64,000 nucleotides of DNA from Microbulbifer sediminum (GTDB lineage: Bacteria; Pseudomonadota; Gammaproteobacteria; Pseudomonadales; Cellvibrionaceae), in NCBI RefSeq assembly GCF_021729035.1, contig NZ_JAJSAP010000002.1, positions 1 through 64,000 of the forward strand. The letters are read 5' to 3'. The position numbers and the translations under genes are program-made. Shown here piece by piece: positions 7,829 to 16,710 of this stretch. A model generated the notes under the pieces. It was given only the letters and a program-made list of their open reading frames with translations. It did no database searches and had not been told where the DNA came from. How positions within the stretch are numbered: the stretch's first letter is position 1; the number at the start of each line of letters is the position of its first letter.

Positions 7829-8779
7829 ATGCCCTCGGCGCCGACCCATGCGCTGCTTGTTCTCAATCCCAAAAGCCGCAGTGGCTCCAGTGCCGACCTG
7901 GATGCGGGCCTGGAGCTCCTGCGCGATGCGGGTATGAAGGTCGAAGAGGTTGCATCAAGCAGCCCCGATGAAACCCGCGAGATAATCCGCTCGCGCTGTG
8001 GTGAATTTGACCTGGTCATCATTGGCGGTGGCGATGGCACCATCAGTTCCGCAGCCGGCGTCCTGCTGGAGTGCCGGCTGCCCCTGGCCATCCTCCCGCT
8101 GGGAACCGCGAATGACCTGGCGCGCTCCCTGGGCATTAATGAGCTGCAGCAGGCGTTCTCCACGATTGCGGCCAATAACCGGCGGGCAATCGACCTGGGT
8201 GAGGTAAACGGGCACTACTTTTTCAATGTCGCCAACGTCGGGCTCGGCGTGATGGTGACCAGGCAGCTGACCGATGAGGTCAAGAAGCGCTGGGGGGTAT
8301 TCAGCTACCTGCGGGCGCTGGGCGTGGCCCTGGTTCGCAGCGGGCAGTTCCGGGCCCGCCTGCTGATTGACGGCAATAAGACCCACCTGCGCTCAATCCA
8401 GCTGGCAGTGGGCAATGGGCGTTTTTACGGGGGCGGCAATGTGGTGGATGATGACGCGACCATCGATGACGGCCTGCTGAATCTGTACAGTCTGCGCCCG
8501 CAGCGGTTCTGGGAGCTCTTGACCCTGGCGCCGCTGTTGCGGGGTGGCCGCCACGACCTGGCGCGCCGGGTATTTAACGCCACGGGGCGTCAGATCGAGC
8601 TGGAAACCGTGCCTGCGGGTATGGAGGTGCATGCCGACGGCGAACCCGTGGCGCAAACCCCGGCGACTTTCCGGGTATTGCCCGGTGCCCTTGAGGTGGT
8701 AGCTTCCACGGCGGCGCCCGGCCTCACGGTGCCCGCCGAAGCCGCGGCGGCGAAGGGCGGTGTCGGCTCAGGCGGATAG
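7829..8779 (+). CDS. Lipid kinase of the diacylglycerol kinase / YegS family
   Basis: 316 residues. It has the DAGK catalytic signature: NPKSRSG near the start, VIIGGGDGTISSA (about 63-75, GGGDGT nucleotide-binding loop) and LPLGTANDLARSLG, followed by the beta-sandwich domain with the G-N-G-R-F-Y-G-G-G motif and a C-terminal HADGEP. It would phosphorylate a diacylglycerol-type lipid at the inner membrane. The substrate is not proven for the YegS branch. ATG 7829 is 17 nt from an AGGAG box (7807-7811), too far; an in-frame ATC at 7820 is at the ideal distance and might be the real start. Confidence 0.88.
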   Translation: MPSAPTHALLVLNPKSRSGSSADLDAGLELLRDAGMKVEEVASSSPDETREIIRSRCGEFDLVIIGGGDGTISSAAGVLLECRLPLAILPLGTANDLARSLGINELQQAFSTIAANNRRAIDLGEVNGHYFFNVANVGLGVMVTRQLTDEVKKRWGVFSYLRALGVALVRSGQFRARLLIDGNKTHLRSIQLAVGNGRFYGGGNVVDDDATIDDGLLNLYSLRPQRFWELLTLAPLLRGGRHDLARRVFNATGRQIELETVPAGMEVHADGEPVAQTPATFRVLPGALEVVASTAAPGLTVPAEAAAAKGGVGSGG

Positions 8780-8836
8780 GCTGATTCACCCGGGCGGGTG
8801 GAAAATAAACGGCATACAGGAAAGGAGAAGGTGCAC

Positions 8837-9271
8837 ATGGCTCTGATTCGCGACGATGTACAGGTGGCCCTGAACGACCTCCATGTGGCCCTGAAACACA
8901 GCGCCGACCATTACCGCTACGCCGCCGAGTTCCTGTCTGATGAAAGCGCGGCGAGCCATTGCCAGGCCATTGCCGGCGAGCGGGACCAGCTCGCGGGCCT
9001 GGTTGCCGATGCGATCCGGGCGGCAGGGGACCTGCCCGCAGTCCCGGACAGCGAGCGCGAGGTTGGGGAGCAGCTCCTGCAGCGGCTCGAGTCGATGTTT
9101 TCGGCTGACCAGGCTCGCGAGGTAATGGCCCAGCGTCGCGATGCGGACCGGGACTTGCTTGCATGGCTGGAGGGGGATGCCCTGGCGGCGCTGGAGGCTG
9201 GCCATGGCGACCTCCTGCGGCGTTGCCGTGCAAGTGTGGCAGATACCCTGGCGGCCCTTCAGTCCGGGTGA
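8837..9271 (+). CDS. DUF2383/PA2169-like four-helix protein
   Basis: 144 residues, all-helical by eye. It has the pattern ALNDLHVALKHSADHYRYAAEFL at the start and paired E/H residues along later helices. This resembles the DUF2383 (PA2169-type) ferritin-like bundle proteins of unknown role. The start at 8837 follows GGAGAAGG at a good distance; a GTG at 8798 is in frame but lacks a site. It follows the lipid kinase gene on the same strand and is convergent with the Tus-like gene. Confidence 0.7.
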   Translation: MALIRDDVQVALNDLHVALKHSADHYRYAAEFLSDESAASHCQAIAGERDQLAGLVADAIRAAGDLPAVPDSEREVGEQLLQRLESMFSADQAREVMAQRRDADRDLLAWLEGDALAALEAGHGDLLRRCRASVADTLAALQSG

Positions 9272-9287
9272 GCGCCGGTGGCGGCGT

Positions 9288-10271
9288 TCAGTGCCCGCCG
9301 CGCAGGAACACCCGCAAAGCCGGCAGGTAGGGCTCACGGGGCAGTGCGAGGTCGCGCCGCTGTCGCCGCCGCCCGGCGCCGGGCTCGTGGTCCACGCGGC
9401 TGAAATCCGGCAGGCGCCCTGAGTCGTCCGAACGCACCAGTACCGGCATCGCCGCATAGCCCACCTGGCGATAGCTTTCCGCCGCAGCGTTTCCGTCACC
9501 CCTTTCACTGCCTGCGGCATCCTCATCGCGGAAAATCTCTGCCACCTGCAGGTTGGGACGGCTCTGCACCTGTACCTGGCGCAGGTCCTCGTGCCGGTTC
9601 CTGGCCAGGCCGGCCAGTAGCTGGCGCTGGTACTGGATGCCGGGGTCGGCACCCTGTGGGTCCATGGCCACCAGCTTTCGCTCGCACCAGTCCACCGTGA
9701 CCTTGCGAATCGACTTGCGTGCCTTGATCCAGCTGAGGGCAATGGCATCGGGGTGGACGGGGCACAACAGCACCTGTCGGTAGCACTGGCGCAGGTGTGA
9801 GCGCGGGTGGCCGGCCTCGGCAAACAGGTCGCGCAGGCGCCGGTCGCGTTCGGGGGCAGGGCGATGGGCGATGGCGTGCCGGAAGGCGCTGACGGCTTCG
9901 GCAAATGCTTCCTTGGCCGCGTTCAGTTTGATGGCGGCGTCGATTGCACGGCCCGGTACGGCGAGCAGGCCGGGAATCTGCAGGGTGGCGCGGGCGTCCT
10001 CACCCGGGCTGTCGATATGATCCAGGCTGGCGTACAACGCGCCGGCGAGGGAGAAAGGCCGGTCAAAGCTGCCGCCCAGTTGCTGTGCCGCATCCCGTGC
10101 AAAGGGCGGCTGCAGCAGGTAGTGATCCCAGTGCCCGGGGGCGGCCTGCAGTTGCTCCAGTTCACCCTGCAGGCTGGCGGCACATCGGTGCAGTCCTTCC
10201 AGCTGCGGGCCTATCGCCCGGGCCAGCTCGGCAATTTCACGCTGCCTTTTCAGGCTGGTTTCGTCTGCCAT
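9288..10271 (-). CDS. tus: Tus-like DNA replication terminus site-binding protein
   Basis: 327 residues, slightly longer than E. coli Tus (309). Similarity is low but ordered: LSWIKARKSIRKVTVDWCERKL matches the Tus helix FGWANKHIIKNLH..., VQVQSRPNLQVAEIFRDE matches the interdomain strands, and PVLVRSDDSGRLPDFSRV...LPREPYLPALRVFL matches [21 protein letters not shown]...LIIPRLHLYV. Tus binds Ter sites and blocks replication forks in one direction. The start ATG has AGGA 9 nt upstream. No clear Ter site was found in the promoter region, unlike E. coli where TerB overlaps it. The assignment is from memory-based alignment and should be tested. Confidence 0.72.
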   Translation of the reverse strand: MADETSLKRQREIAELARAIGPQLEGLHRCAASLQGELEQLQAAPGHWDHYLLQPPFARDAAQQLGGSFDRPFSLAGALYASLDHIDSPGEDARATLQIPGLLAVPGRAIDAAIKLNAAKEAFAEAVSAFRHAIAHRPAPERDRRLRDLFAEAGHPRSHLRQCYRQVLLCPVHPDAIALSWIKARKSIRKVTVDWCERKLVAMDPQGADPGIQYQRQLLAGLARNRHEDLRQVQVQSRPNLQVAEIFRDEDAAGSERGDGNAAAESYRQVGYAAMPVLVRSDDSGRLPDFSRVDHEPGAGRRRQRRDLALPREPYLPALRVFLRGGH

Positions 10272-10443
10272 GCGCACAATTCCTGTTCATCCCCATGTTA
10301 CCTTTGGAATATTATCCACGTGTTAAGTCGTTATCAATGAATCAGTTACTGTTTTGCCAGATTTACCCCCGGTGCCAGCCGATCGGTGGTTACCAGTGGG
10401 GGCGATTACCTACCGGTGGCAGCGCGTCCTACTATTCGTGGCT

Positions 10444-11187
10444 ATGAACCGTTACGAATTCAAGGATTCCCTGTTGCGCGTCATGGAGCGCAAGGTGCAC
10501 TGGTCCCAGTCCGCCCTGGAAGGGGGGCAGGTCCCGGCGGGGCGCCTGCATATCCTGCTCGAGCAGGAGTATGGGGTCTGGGTGCGCGATTACCCGATCT
10601 TCCTGGGCCGGGCTTATGTCCAGTGTCCGCTGTGCAAGGTCCGGCGTGAGCTGGCGGAGAACCTGTACGAGGAGGAGACCGGTAAGATCAGCGGTTCGGC
10701 CCCCCATGCGGAACTGTTTCTCGAGTATCCGCGCGGCCTGGGAATGAGCCTGGAGCGTTTCCGTCACCCGCAGCTGCTGCCACAGGCGGCGGCGTTCCGG
10801 GCGCTGCTGGATGAGGCTACGTCCGGACATGGCTGGGCAGTGGCCACTGCGGTCACGACACTGTTCCTGGAGGGTACGCAGCATGAGCGCTGTGTGATCG
10901 AGCCCGGTCACCACAAGCCGCCCGTGCCGCGGGCACATCACCACCCGCTGGTGAAATACTACGGTCTTCCAGTGAGCTGCCTGGCACTCGAGCGCGCGCA
11001 GCGCGCGGTAGAGAGTGCCCATCGCAAGGGGGCCTGGCACCTGATGCTGGACTTTGTCGACGAGCGTGAGCGTCCCGCAGTGCTGCAATGGATGGGACAC
11101 GTTCTCCACGGCTGGTTGCACTACCGGGATGAGCTCGCCGAGGCTTGCGGTCTGGTGTCGGCAGGGAGTGCACGGAGAGCCGGCTAG
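10444..11187 (+). CDS. Heme-oxygenase-like (HDO / PqqC-CADD type) metalloenzyme
   Basis: 247 residues, helical. It carries scattered E and H residues in positions typical of the heme-oxygenase-like fold used by PqqC, TenA, CADD and UndA: LLEQEYGVWVRDYP, ENLYEEETG, HAELFLEY, HHPLVKYYG and HRKGAWHLMLDFV. Members are often annotated 'iron-containing redox enzyme'. The pattern suggests a dinuclear iron or cofactor-handling enzyme, but the substrate is unknown and no PQQ genes are nearby. I chose ATG 10444 because the upstream 30 residues look non-coding. It precedes miaE on the same strand. Confidence 0.7.
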   Translation: MNRYEFKDSLLRVMERKVHWSQSALEGGQVPAGRLHILLEQEYGVWVRDYPIFLGRAYVQCPLCKVRRELAENLYEEETGKISGSAPHAELFLEYPRGLGMSLERFRHPQLLPQAAAFRALLDEATSGHGWAVATAVTTLFLEGTQHERCVIEPGHHKPPVPRAHHHPLVKYYGLPVSCLALERAQRAVESAHRKGAWHLMLDFVDERERPAVLQWMGHVLHGWLHYRDELAEACGLVSAGSARRAG

Positions 11188-11316
11188 CAGTTGGCATACT
11201 GTGGGGGCACCGCCAGGGACCGTGGTTTCCAGGCCGGCAACAGCGGCATTCCCGAGGCGGAGTACCACCGTTATAATCACGCCCCTGATTCCGCGTTACC
11301 CGAATGAAGTTTGCCG

Positions 11317-11946
11317 ATGACTGCCAAGACTGCCCAGGTGCCCGACCTGTCCGCCATTCACGAGTTCCTGCTCTGTCCCACACCTGATGCCTGGGTTGAG
11401 GCGGCACTGGCCGAACCCGAACTGATGCTGGTGGACCATGCAAACTGCGAGAAAAAAGCGGCGGGCACAGCGCTGAACCTGATGTTCCGCTACCTGGATA
11501 ACTTCGACTTATTGCACAAGATGTCGCGGCTGGCGCGGGAGGAACTGCGGCATTTCGAGCAGGTGCTGTCCATCATGGAGAAGCGCGGCATCCCGTATCC
11601 CCACCTCAGTGCCTCGCGCTATGCCGCGGGGCTGAGGGAGCAGGTGCGTAGCGCGGAGCCCGGGCGCCTGGTGGATACATTGATCTGCGGCGCGATTATC
11701 GAGGCCCGTTCCTGCGAGCGCTTTGCCCGCATTGCCCCGCGCCTGGACGATGAGCTGCAGAAATTCTACCTGTCACTGCTGAAGTCCGAAGCCCGCCATT
11801 TCCGCGACTACCTGACGCTGGCCAGGGGGGCGGCGGGTGAGGACATTTCCGCACGTGTGCGCGAACTGCTGGAAATTGAAAGAGGCCTGGTGGAGGGCAC
11901 CGATGGTGAGTTCCGCTTCCACAGCGGGGTGCCGGCAGGCGGCTAG
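11317..11946 (+). CDS. miaE: tRNA 2-methylthio-N6-isopentenyladenosine-37 hydroxylase MiaE
   Basis: 209 residues, ferritin-like diiron monooxygenase. Ligands are visible as ANCEKKAAGTALNLMF, REELRHFEQV (E-x-x-H), IIEARSCERF and SEARHFRDYL (E-x-x-H). It hydroxylates ms2i6A37 in tRNAs reading UNN codons. Family members are about 190-270 residues, so it is complete. ATG 11317 is preferred over a TTG two codons earlier. Its 3' end overlaps the convergent DUF3081-like gene by 4 bp. Confidence 0.93.
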   Translation: MTAKTAQVPDLSAIHEFLLCPTPDAWVEAALAEPELMLVDHANCEKKAAGTALNLMFRYLDNFDLLHKMSRLAREELRHFEQVLSIMEKRGIPYPHLSASRYAAGLREQVRSAEPGRLVDTLICGAIIEARSCERFARIAPRLDDELQKFYLSLLKSEARHFRDYLTLARGAAGEDISARVRELLEIERGLVEGTDGEFRFHSGVPAGG

Positions 11947-12203
11947 CGCTGGTCCAGTTTCTTCAGCAGGTCAACAAACTCCCCCAGTTCGTGGGCATTG
12001 CGGTAATCCACCGTGTATTTGTTGTGGAAGAAAACGGTAAGCCTGACTTTGGGTGAGCTGATAAACACCGTGTAACCATCGAAGTCGGTTTCAGCGGTCA
12101 GGCCCCGGTAGTGCCAGCCATCGTCGCGTTTTTCGCCCTCACGGGTAATCCGGTCGAATACCCGCAGCGCCTGTTTTACGTCAATCTTGTGTTCCTGCTC
12201 CAC
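11943..12203 (-). CDS. Small protein, DUF3081-like
   Basis: 86 residues, soluble. The pattern VKQALRVFDRITREGEKRDDGWHYRGLTA...DGYTVFISS...LTVFFHNKYTVDYRNAHELGEFVDLL resembles DUF3081, a small gammaproteobacterial family of unknown function (recognised from memory). It ends inside the 3' end of miaE on the opposite strand. No membrane or catalytic feature is visible. Confidence 0.7.
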   Translation of the reverse strand: MEQEHKIDVKQALRVFDRITREGEKRDDGWHYRGLTAETDFDGYTVFISSPKVRLTVFFHNKYTVDYRNAHELGEFVDLLKKLDQR

Positions 12204-12295
12204 TGGGACTCCCGGCCTCGTTTGGGCTAAGCTTGGGTTTCATCGCGCCACTCGCAGCGGGCGCCTACCTGCTACAGGTTGTCAGCTTAGACCAC

Positions 12296-12781
12296 ATGAC
12301 TCAAGCCAGGGAAACAATAACAACACCCGCGCGTAGCAGCGGCATTTTCAATGTGCTGGCCTATGCCGGCATTGCCCCGTTTGTCATCGGCATCCTGCTG
12401 GAGCTGTCCAATATTCAATTCATGGGGGTTGCGGGGCGCTTCCTGTTTGCCGCCTACAGCGCCTGCATCCTGAGCTTTCTCTGTGGTATCTGGTGGGGTG
12501 GGGCCCTGAACCGCGGCGAGCACCCGCACCGGATATTACTGGCGATATTGAGCAACCTTGTGTGCCTGGGTGCCTGGCTGGGGCTGCTGATGTTCCGCAC
12601 GCCCTGGGGGCTATTACTGCTGACGCTCGGGTTTGCATTTACCCGTTGGGCTGAGTCACGGCTCAATCCCAATGTCCCGGGGCTGTATACCTACTTCCGC
12701 ACCCGCAGCCGTGTCAGCTATATCGTGATCGGTTGCCACCTGGTGATGCTGGTCGTGGTGTGGGTGCGCCAGGTGCCATAA
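12296..12781 (+). CDS. DUF3429 inner-membrane protein
   Basis: 161 residues with four to five hydrophobic segments (LAYAGIAPFVIGILLEL, FLFAAYSACILSFLCGIWWG, ILLAILSNLVCLGAWLGLLMF, GLLLLTLGFAF, and VSYIVIGCHLVMLVVVW). The CGIWWGGAL and LAYAGIAPF motifs are typical of DUF3429, a membrane family of unknown function. I start it at ATG 12296; a frame open to 12233 adds 21 residues with no good ribosome site. It stands alone between the DUF3081-like gene and the nitroreductase. Confidence 0.82.
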   Translation: MTQARETITTPARSSGIFNVLAYAGIAPFVIGILLELSNIQFMGVAGRFLFAAYSACILSFLCGIWWGGALNRGEHPHRILLAILSNLVCLGAWLGLLMFRTPWGLLLLTLGFAFTRWAESRLNPNVPGLYTYFRTRSRVSYIVIGCHLVMLVVVWVRQVP

Positions 12782-12858
12782 AGAGGGGCCGGCTTAATGG
12801 AAGTGATCAGCCACCAGGCTGACAGCAAAGAATCGCTTATGACTGAAAGGAGACAGTG

Positions 12859-13491
12859 ATGGGTCACTCGCTTTCCCGGCATGCGCTGGAACAGTTATTT
12901 ACCGAGGCACGCACGCACAGCCACTGGCTCGACCGGCCGGTGACGGATGAGACGCTTACCAGGCTCTATGACCTGATGAAAATGGGGCCTACCAGTGCCA
13001 ACTGTTGCCCGGCGCGGATCCTCTTCCTGCGCAGTAAAGAGGCGAAGGAACGGCTGAAGCCGGCCCTTAACGAGGGTAACGTGGAAAAAACCATGGCGGC
13101 TCCGGTCACCGCGATCATTGCGCACGACATGCGTTTTTACGATTACCTGCCAAAGCTGTTTCCGCATGCGCCGGCCCGGGAGTGGTTCGTGGACAACGCA
13201 GAGCTGGCCGCCGCCACCGCGTTTCGCAACGGCTCCCTGCAGGGGGGGTACTTTATTCTCGCGGCGCGCTCACTGGGGCTGGACTGTGGCCCCATGTCCG
13301 GCTTCGACAACGGCAAGGTGGACAGTGAGTTTTTCAGTGATGAGAGCGACGGTATTACTTTCCAGCAGGAACACGGGCCCGAGAGCCATATCAAGTCTAA
13401 CTTCCTGTGCAACCTGGGATACGGTAAGCCGGAAATGTTGCACCCCCGCAGCCCGCGGTTTGACTTTGATGAGGTCTGCAAGATCCTCTGA
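12859..13491 (+). CDS. RutE/HadB-like nitroreductase family protein
   Basis: 210 residues. The FMN-dependent nitroreductase fold is shown by [18 protein letters not shown] (FMN phosphate loop; family usually S-x-N-x-Q-P-W/A) and [26 protein letters not shown]. The latter is the signature of the RutE group, which reduces malonic semialdehyde or related substrates in pyrimidine catabolism. No other rut genes are near, so the substrate is uncertain. Start ATG 12859 has GGAGA 7 nt upstream. Confidence 0.88.
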   Translation: MGHSLSRHALEQLFTEARTHSHWLDRPVTDETLTRLYDLMKMGPTSANCCPARILFLRSKEAKERLKPALNEGNVEKTMAAPVTAIIAHDMRFYDYLPKLFPHAPAREWFVDNAELAAATAFRNGSLQGGYFILAARSLGLDCGPMSGFDNGKVDSEFFSDESDGITFQQEHGPESHIKSNFLCNLGYGKPEMLHPRSPRFDFDEVCKIL

Positions 13492-13512
13492 CCGCGGTGG
13501 CCTGCATAGAGA

Positions 13513-13986
13513 TTAGAGCGCTGGCTTGGTCACCATCAGGAAAACGATGGCGATCATCAGTGGCAGGGCCAGCGCGCCCAACAGGTACCAGTAGTGCACC
13601 AGGCGGCGGATGCCCGGGTCTCCTTCCTGGCCAGCGTGGCCGGACCGGTTGCGCAGGCGCCTGCGGATCCCGTACTGGATGTAAACGACCGGCACCCAGA
13701 GGCAGAAGACCAGCAAGGTCAGGATTGCCGAGAGGCGCAACCAGGTGAACCCAAGCAGGGCGGGATTGCTGTACAGCATGCCACTGGCGCTGCCCAGCAA
13801 AAGGAGAATCGCTGCGGTGGTGAAGATCCAGTCTGCCGCCACCGTTTCGGCGCTGATCCATCGCATGATATGGGTATCACCGGTGCGCCAGCCGCGCATT
13901 GCATACCAGGCGATTCCGATTCCCGTGCCAAATACGATGATTGCACTCAGGACATGCAGCGCTTTGAACATAAGGTACGCGTTCAC
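13513..13986 (-). CDS. DUF2269 integral membrane protein
   Basis: 157 residues, four hydrophobic helices: ALHVLSAIIVFGTGIGIAWY, WIFTTAAILLLLGSASGML, LSAILTLLVFCLWVPVVYI and YLLGALALPLMIAIVFLMV. The KALHVLSAI start with a conserved histidine is typical of DUF2269, often annotated as a possible cytochrome-like or sensor membrane protein without proof. Its start overlaps the stop of the upstream saccharopine-dehydrogenase-like gene by 4 bp, so the two form an operon and are probably translationally coupled. Confidence 0.85.
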   Translation of the reverse strand: MNAYLMFKALHVLSAIIVFGTGIGIAWYAMRGWRTGDTHIMRWISAETVAADWIFTTAAILLLLGSASGMLYSNPALLGFTWLRLSAILTLLVFCLWVPVVYIQYGIRRRLRNRSGHAGQEGDPGIRRLVHYWYLLGALALPLMIAIVFLMVTKPAL

Positions 13987-15143
13987 GTCTGGAATTCCGG
14001 CAGCACCGGTCGCCCGCAGGTCTCATCCAGCCGTTCACAGGCGCTGATGACGGAGAAGGGGTTCAGTTCCAGCAGGATGTCCCGCAGTTCCAGCAGCTGC
14101 CAGCAGGCCCTGGCACCGCTCTCGCAGTAGGTGCCGTCGAGAATCTTGCGGGCCATGGCCGCCGCCGGTGCTGCCGGGATCCATGTGCCGTCACCACCGA
14201 GGCCCAGCACCTGCCAGCGGTAGCCCAGTGGTGCCTGTCCCTGATCAATCCCGCCGATATGCACCACCATGCCGCCATGGGGAGATCCACCCGGCCAGCG
14301 GGCAGCGAGCCGGTGACCCTGGCGGGCGAGCCACGGTGTTGATACCGGCAGGTTCATCCTGGCCAGTCGGGCACACAGCGTCAGCCCCAGCTGCAGCGTG
14401 CGCGGCTGGACCCCGGTACCGAACCGGGCATCCCGCAGGTCGGGCAGGGCGCGGGGCCACAGCTCCAGGTCGGGGACATCGAAATTGCACAGCCAGCGCT
14501 GCCCCACCGGGTGGGCCAGCTGGATCTTACGGAGCTGGGCGCCGGTATATGTTTCATGCCATTCACCGCCCTGGAGAGCCGGGAAGCCGCGGCCGAGGGA
14601 TTCAAAGCCTGCCCTTACCGTGGCTAGCCCGCGCTCGATCCGGTGGGCCGGGGCGATCGCGATATCGACAGAGTCGATACGGCTGAACTCACTGCGTAGC
14701 TCCGCCAGCACGGCGGAACTCAGGGCGGGGAGGGAGCTGGCTCCGGATATCAGGGGGATACCGGCACGCTCGGCCGCGGGCGAAAGGCGGTGGAAATCGC
14801 AGACAAAGCGGCGGGCATCGGCAATATCCAGGTAGGGGGTACGGGATTCGATGCATGCCCGGGCCACCCGGTAGTCCTGTTCCTGGAAGGGGCCGGCGCA
14901 ATGAATCAGCAGGTCCAGGTGGAGTGTTTGCAGTTGCGCGGCGAGATTTACCGAATCACGCTCGAGGCGCAGGCCCTCGGCCAGGCCGGGCAGCTCCGAC
15001 GCCAGCTGCTCCGCCCTTGAGCGGTTGTGCCCGGCGATAATGAGTTGAAGGTCGTCGCGGTCTGACAGCAGCCGGGCAATGCGGGAACCAAAGGTTCCGT
15101 ACCCGCCAAGAATCAGCACGCGTTTTTTGAGGTTCCTGACCAA
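13983..15143 (-). CDS. Saccharopine dehydrogenase-like NAD(P)-binding protein
   Basis: 386 residues. The N-terminus has a Rossmann motif (VLILGGYGTFGSRIARLL) followed by IIAGHNRSRAEQLA, as in the Sacchrp_dh_NADP family. LLIHCAGPFQEQDYRVARACIESRTPYLDIA is the typical second signature. The reaction is unknown: most members of this branch are not true saccharopine dehydrogenases. TTG at 15143 is the likely start, with a TGGAG site 7-8 nt upstream. It is the first gene of a two-gene operon with the DUF2269 gene. Confidence 0.85.
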   Translation of the reverse strand: MVRNLKKRVLILGGYGTFGSRIARLLSDRDDLQLIIAGHNRSRAEQLASELPGLAEGLRLERDSVNLAAQLQTLHLDLLIHCAGPFQEQDYRVARACIESRTPYLDIADARRFVCDFHRLSPAAERAGIPLISGASSLPALSSAVLAELRSEFSRIDSVDIAIAPAHRIERGLATVRAGFESLGRGFPALQGGEWHETYTGAQLRKIQLAHPVGQRWLCNFDVPDLELWPRALPDLRDARFGTGVQPRTLQLGLTLCARLARMNLPVSTPWLARQGHRLAARWPGGSPHGGMVVHIGGIDQGQAPLGYRWQVLGLGGDGTWIPAAPAAAMARKILDGTYCESGARACWQLLELRDILLELNPFSVISACERLDETCGRPVLPEFQT

Positions 15144-15158
15144 ACTGCCACTCCATCT

Positions 15159-15180
15159 GGCCCCGGTAGGAGCCGGGGCC
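15159..15180 (-). terminator. GC-rich hairpin downstream of lpxH
   Basis: GGCCCCGG-TAGGAG-CCGGGGCC, a perfect 8-bp stem between lpxH and the next minus-strand gene. There is no T-run after it on the minus strand, so it may be a weak or Rho-assisted terminator or an RNA-stabilising hairpin. Confidence 0.4.
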
Positions 15181-15221
15181 GGCCGTTCCGGTGAATCTGT
15201 TCCAGATTCGCTTTCAGGAAA

Positions 15222-15947
15222 TCATGCTATGGGCCAGTGCAGCAAATCAAGGGAATTCTTGTCCGCGCGGATACACCAGCCATTTTCACCCCAGTCGCCC
15301 AGCACGATGCGCCGGGCAGGCTCGCCATCGATTTCCAGGGTGTGAGTAGCGGGGCGGTGTGTGTGGCCGTGGATCAGGGTGCGGACACCATGCTCGCGCA
15401 TGACGGACTCAACTTCGGACGGCGTGACGTCCATGATGTCCTCGGCCTTGCGGCTGTTCATGCTCTTGGATACCGCGCGAATCTGTGCGGCGATCTGCCG
15501 GCGTTCAGCCAGCGGCTTGGCCAGCAGCGCTTCCTGCCAGTTGGGGTCGCGGGCCTGCTGGCGAAAAGCCATGTACTCCTCGTCCATGGTGCAGAGGCTA
15601 TCCCCGTGCATTAGCAAGACTTTTTGCCCGGCCAGGGTGACCAGGGTCGGGTCCGGCAGCAGAATGCCGCCGGCCCGGTGGGCGAAGTCCTCGCCAAGGA
15701 GGAAGTCGCGGTTGCCGTGCATCAGGTACAGCTCGGCGCCGGTCCCGCTGTAGCGGCTGAGTTCGTCGACCACCTCGCGGGCCAGTGGGGCGTCGTCGTC
15801 GTCACCGATCCAGACCTCGAAAAAGTCCCCGAGGATGTACAGGGCCTCGGCGCCGGCTGCTCGTCCGCGCAGGAAGTCGAAAAAGGCCCGGGTGATCTCC
15901 GGGCGGTTTTCGTCGAGATGCAGGTCTGAAATCAGGTAGCTGGACAA
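15222..15947 (-). CDS. lpxH: UDP-2,3-diacylglucosamine diphosphatase
   Basis: 241 residues, a full-length LpxH. It cleaves UDP-2,3-diacylglucosamine to lipid X and UMP in lipid A synthesis at the inner face of the membrane. Metallophosphoesterase ligands are all visible: SDLHLDE, LGDFFEVWIGDD, LMHGNRDFLLG, LMHGDSLC and IHGHTHRPA. A TTG start at 15947 is supported by AAGGAAGGG about 8 nt upstream. It follows ppiB by 21 bp on the same strand, an arrangement common in gammaproteobacteria. Confidence 0.96.
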   Translation of the reverse strand: MSSYLISDLHLDENRPEITRAFFDFLRGRAAGAEALYILGDFFEVWIGDDDDAPLAREVVDELSRYSGTGAELYLMHGNRDFLLGEDFAHRAGGILLPDPTLVTLAGQKVLLMHGDSLCTMDEEYMAFRQQARDPNWQEALLAKPLAERRQIAAQIRAVSKSMNSRKAEDIMDVTPSEVESVMREHGVRTLIHGHTHRPATHTLEIDGEPARRIVLGDWGENGWCIRADKNSLDLLHWPIA

Positions 15948-15968
15948 GGAGTCGCCCTTCCTTCTGCT

Positions 15969-16478
15969 TTACTTATCGGCGTAGGCGTCGGAAATGGTCA
16001 CGCCAGTGATCTCGATGGTCTCCAGCGGTACGTCCTGGTGGAAACCCTTGCTGCCGGTCTTGACGGTCTTGATCTTGTTAACGACGTCCATGCCCTCGAC
16101 AACCTTGCCGAATACGCAGTAGCCCCAGCCCTGGGCGTCCTTGCTGCGGTGGTTGAGGAAGTCATTGTCATTGACGTTGATGAAGAACTGGGAGCTGGCC
16201 GAGTGGGGGTCCATGGTGCGGGCCATGGCCAGGGTGCCGGTATCGTTTTTCAGGCCGTTGTCCGCCTCGTTCTCGATCGGGTCGCGGGTCGGCTTCTGCT
16301 CCATGTCCGGCGTCATACCGCCGCCCTGGACCATGAAGTTGTCGATCACCCGGTGGAAGATGGTGCCAGTGAAGAAATCGTCGCGACAGTACTGCAGGAA
16401 GTTGGCCGCCGTCTTCGGCGCCTTGTCGAAATCGAGTTCAATGGCAATATCGCCGTGGGTTGTGTGCAGGGTGATCAT
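15969..16478 (-). CDS. ppiB: Cytoplasmic peptidyl-prolyl cis-trans isomerase B (cyclophilin)
   Basis: 169 residues. Cyclophilin signature [21 protein letters not shown] holds the catalytic arginine, and [18 protein letters not shown] and [17 protein letters not shown] follow as in E. coli PpiB. No signal peptide, so cytoplasmic. The start at 16478 is set by AGGATG just upstream; the longer frame to 16625 adds 49 residues unlike the family. First gene of the ppiB-lpxH operon. Confidence 0.96.
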   Translation of the reverse strand: MITLHTTHGDIAIELDFDKAPKTAANFLQYCRDDFFTGTIFHRVIDNFMVQGGGMTPDMEQKPTRDPIENEADNGLKNDTGTLAMARTMDPHSASSQFFINVNDNDFLNHRSKDAQGWGYCVFGKVVEGMDVVNKIKTVKTGSKGFHQDVPLETIEITGVTISDAYADK

Positions 16479-16710
16479 AAAACATCCTAATCGGGGTGAA
16501 CTTGGGGCGGCATGATACCTGTTCCCCGGTAGCTGTGAAACGGGATTTGGGCGAGCCTGCCGTAATGCCCAGGAGGTGTGGTCAAAAAGTGGACGGTGGG
16601 GCCGCTCGGGTGCTGCGGTGCGCAAAAATCGATCACTTGCGGGCCGGTATTCCCGGCGCCAACTAGGCTATAATCCGCCGCTTAAGTTTGCACAGCTGTA
16701 AGAGACGACT

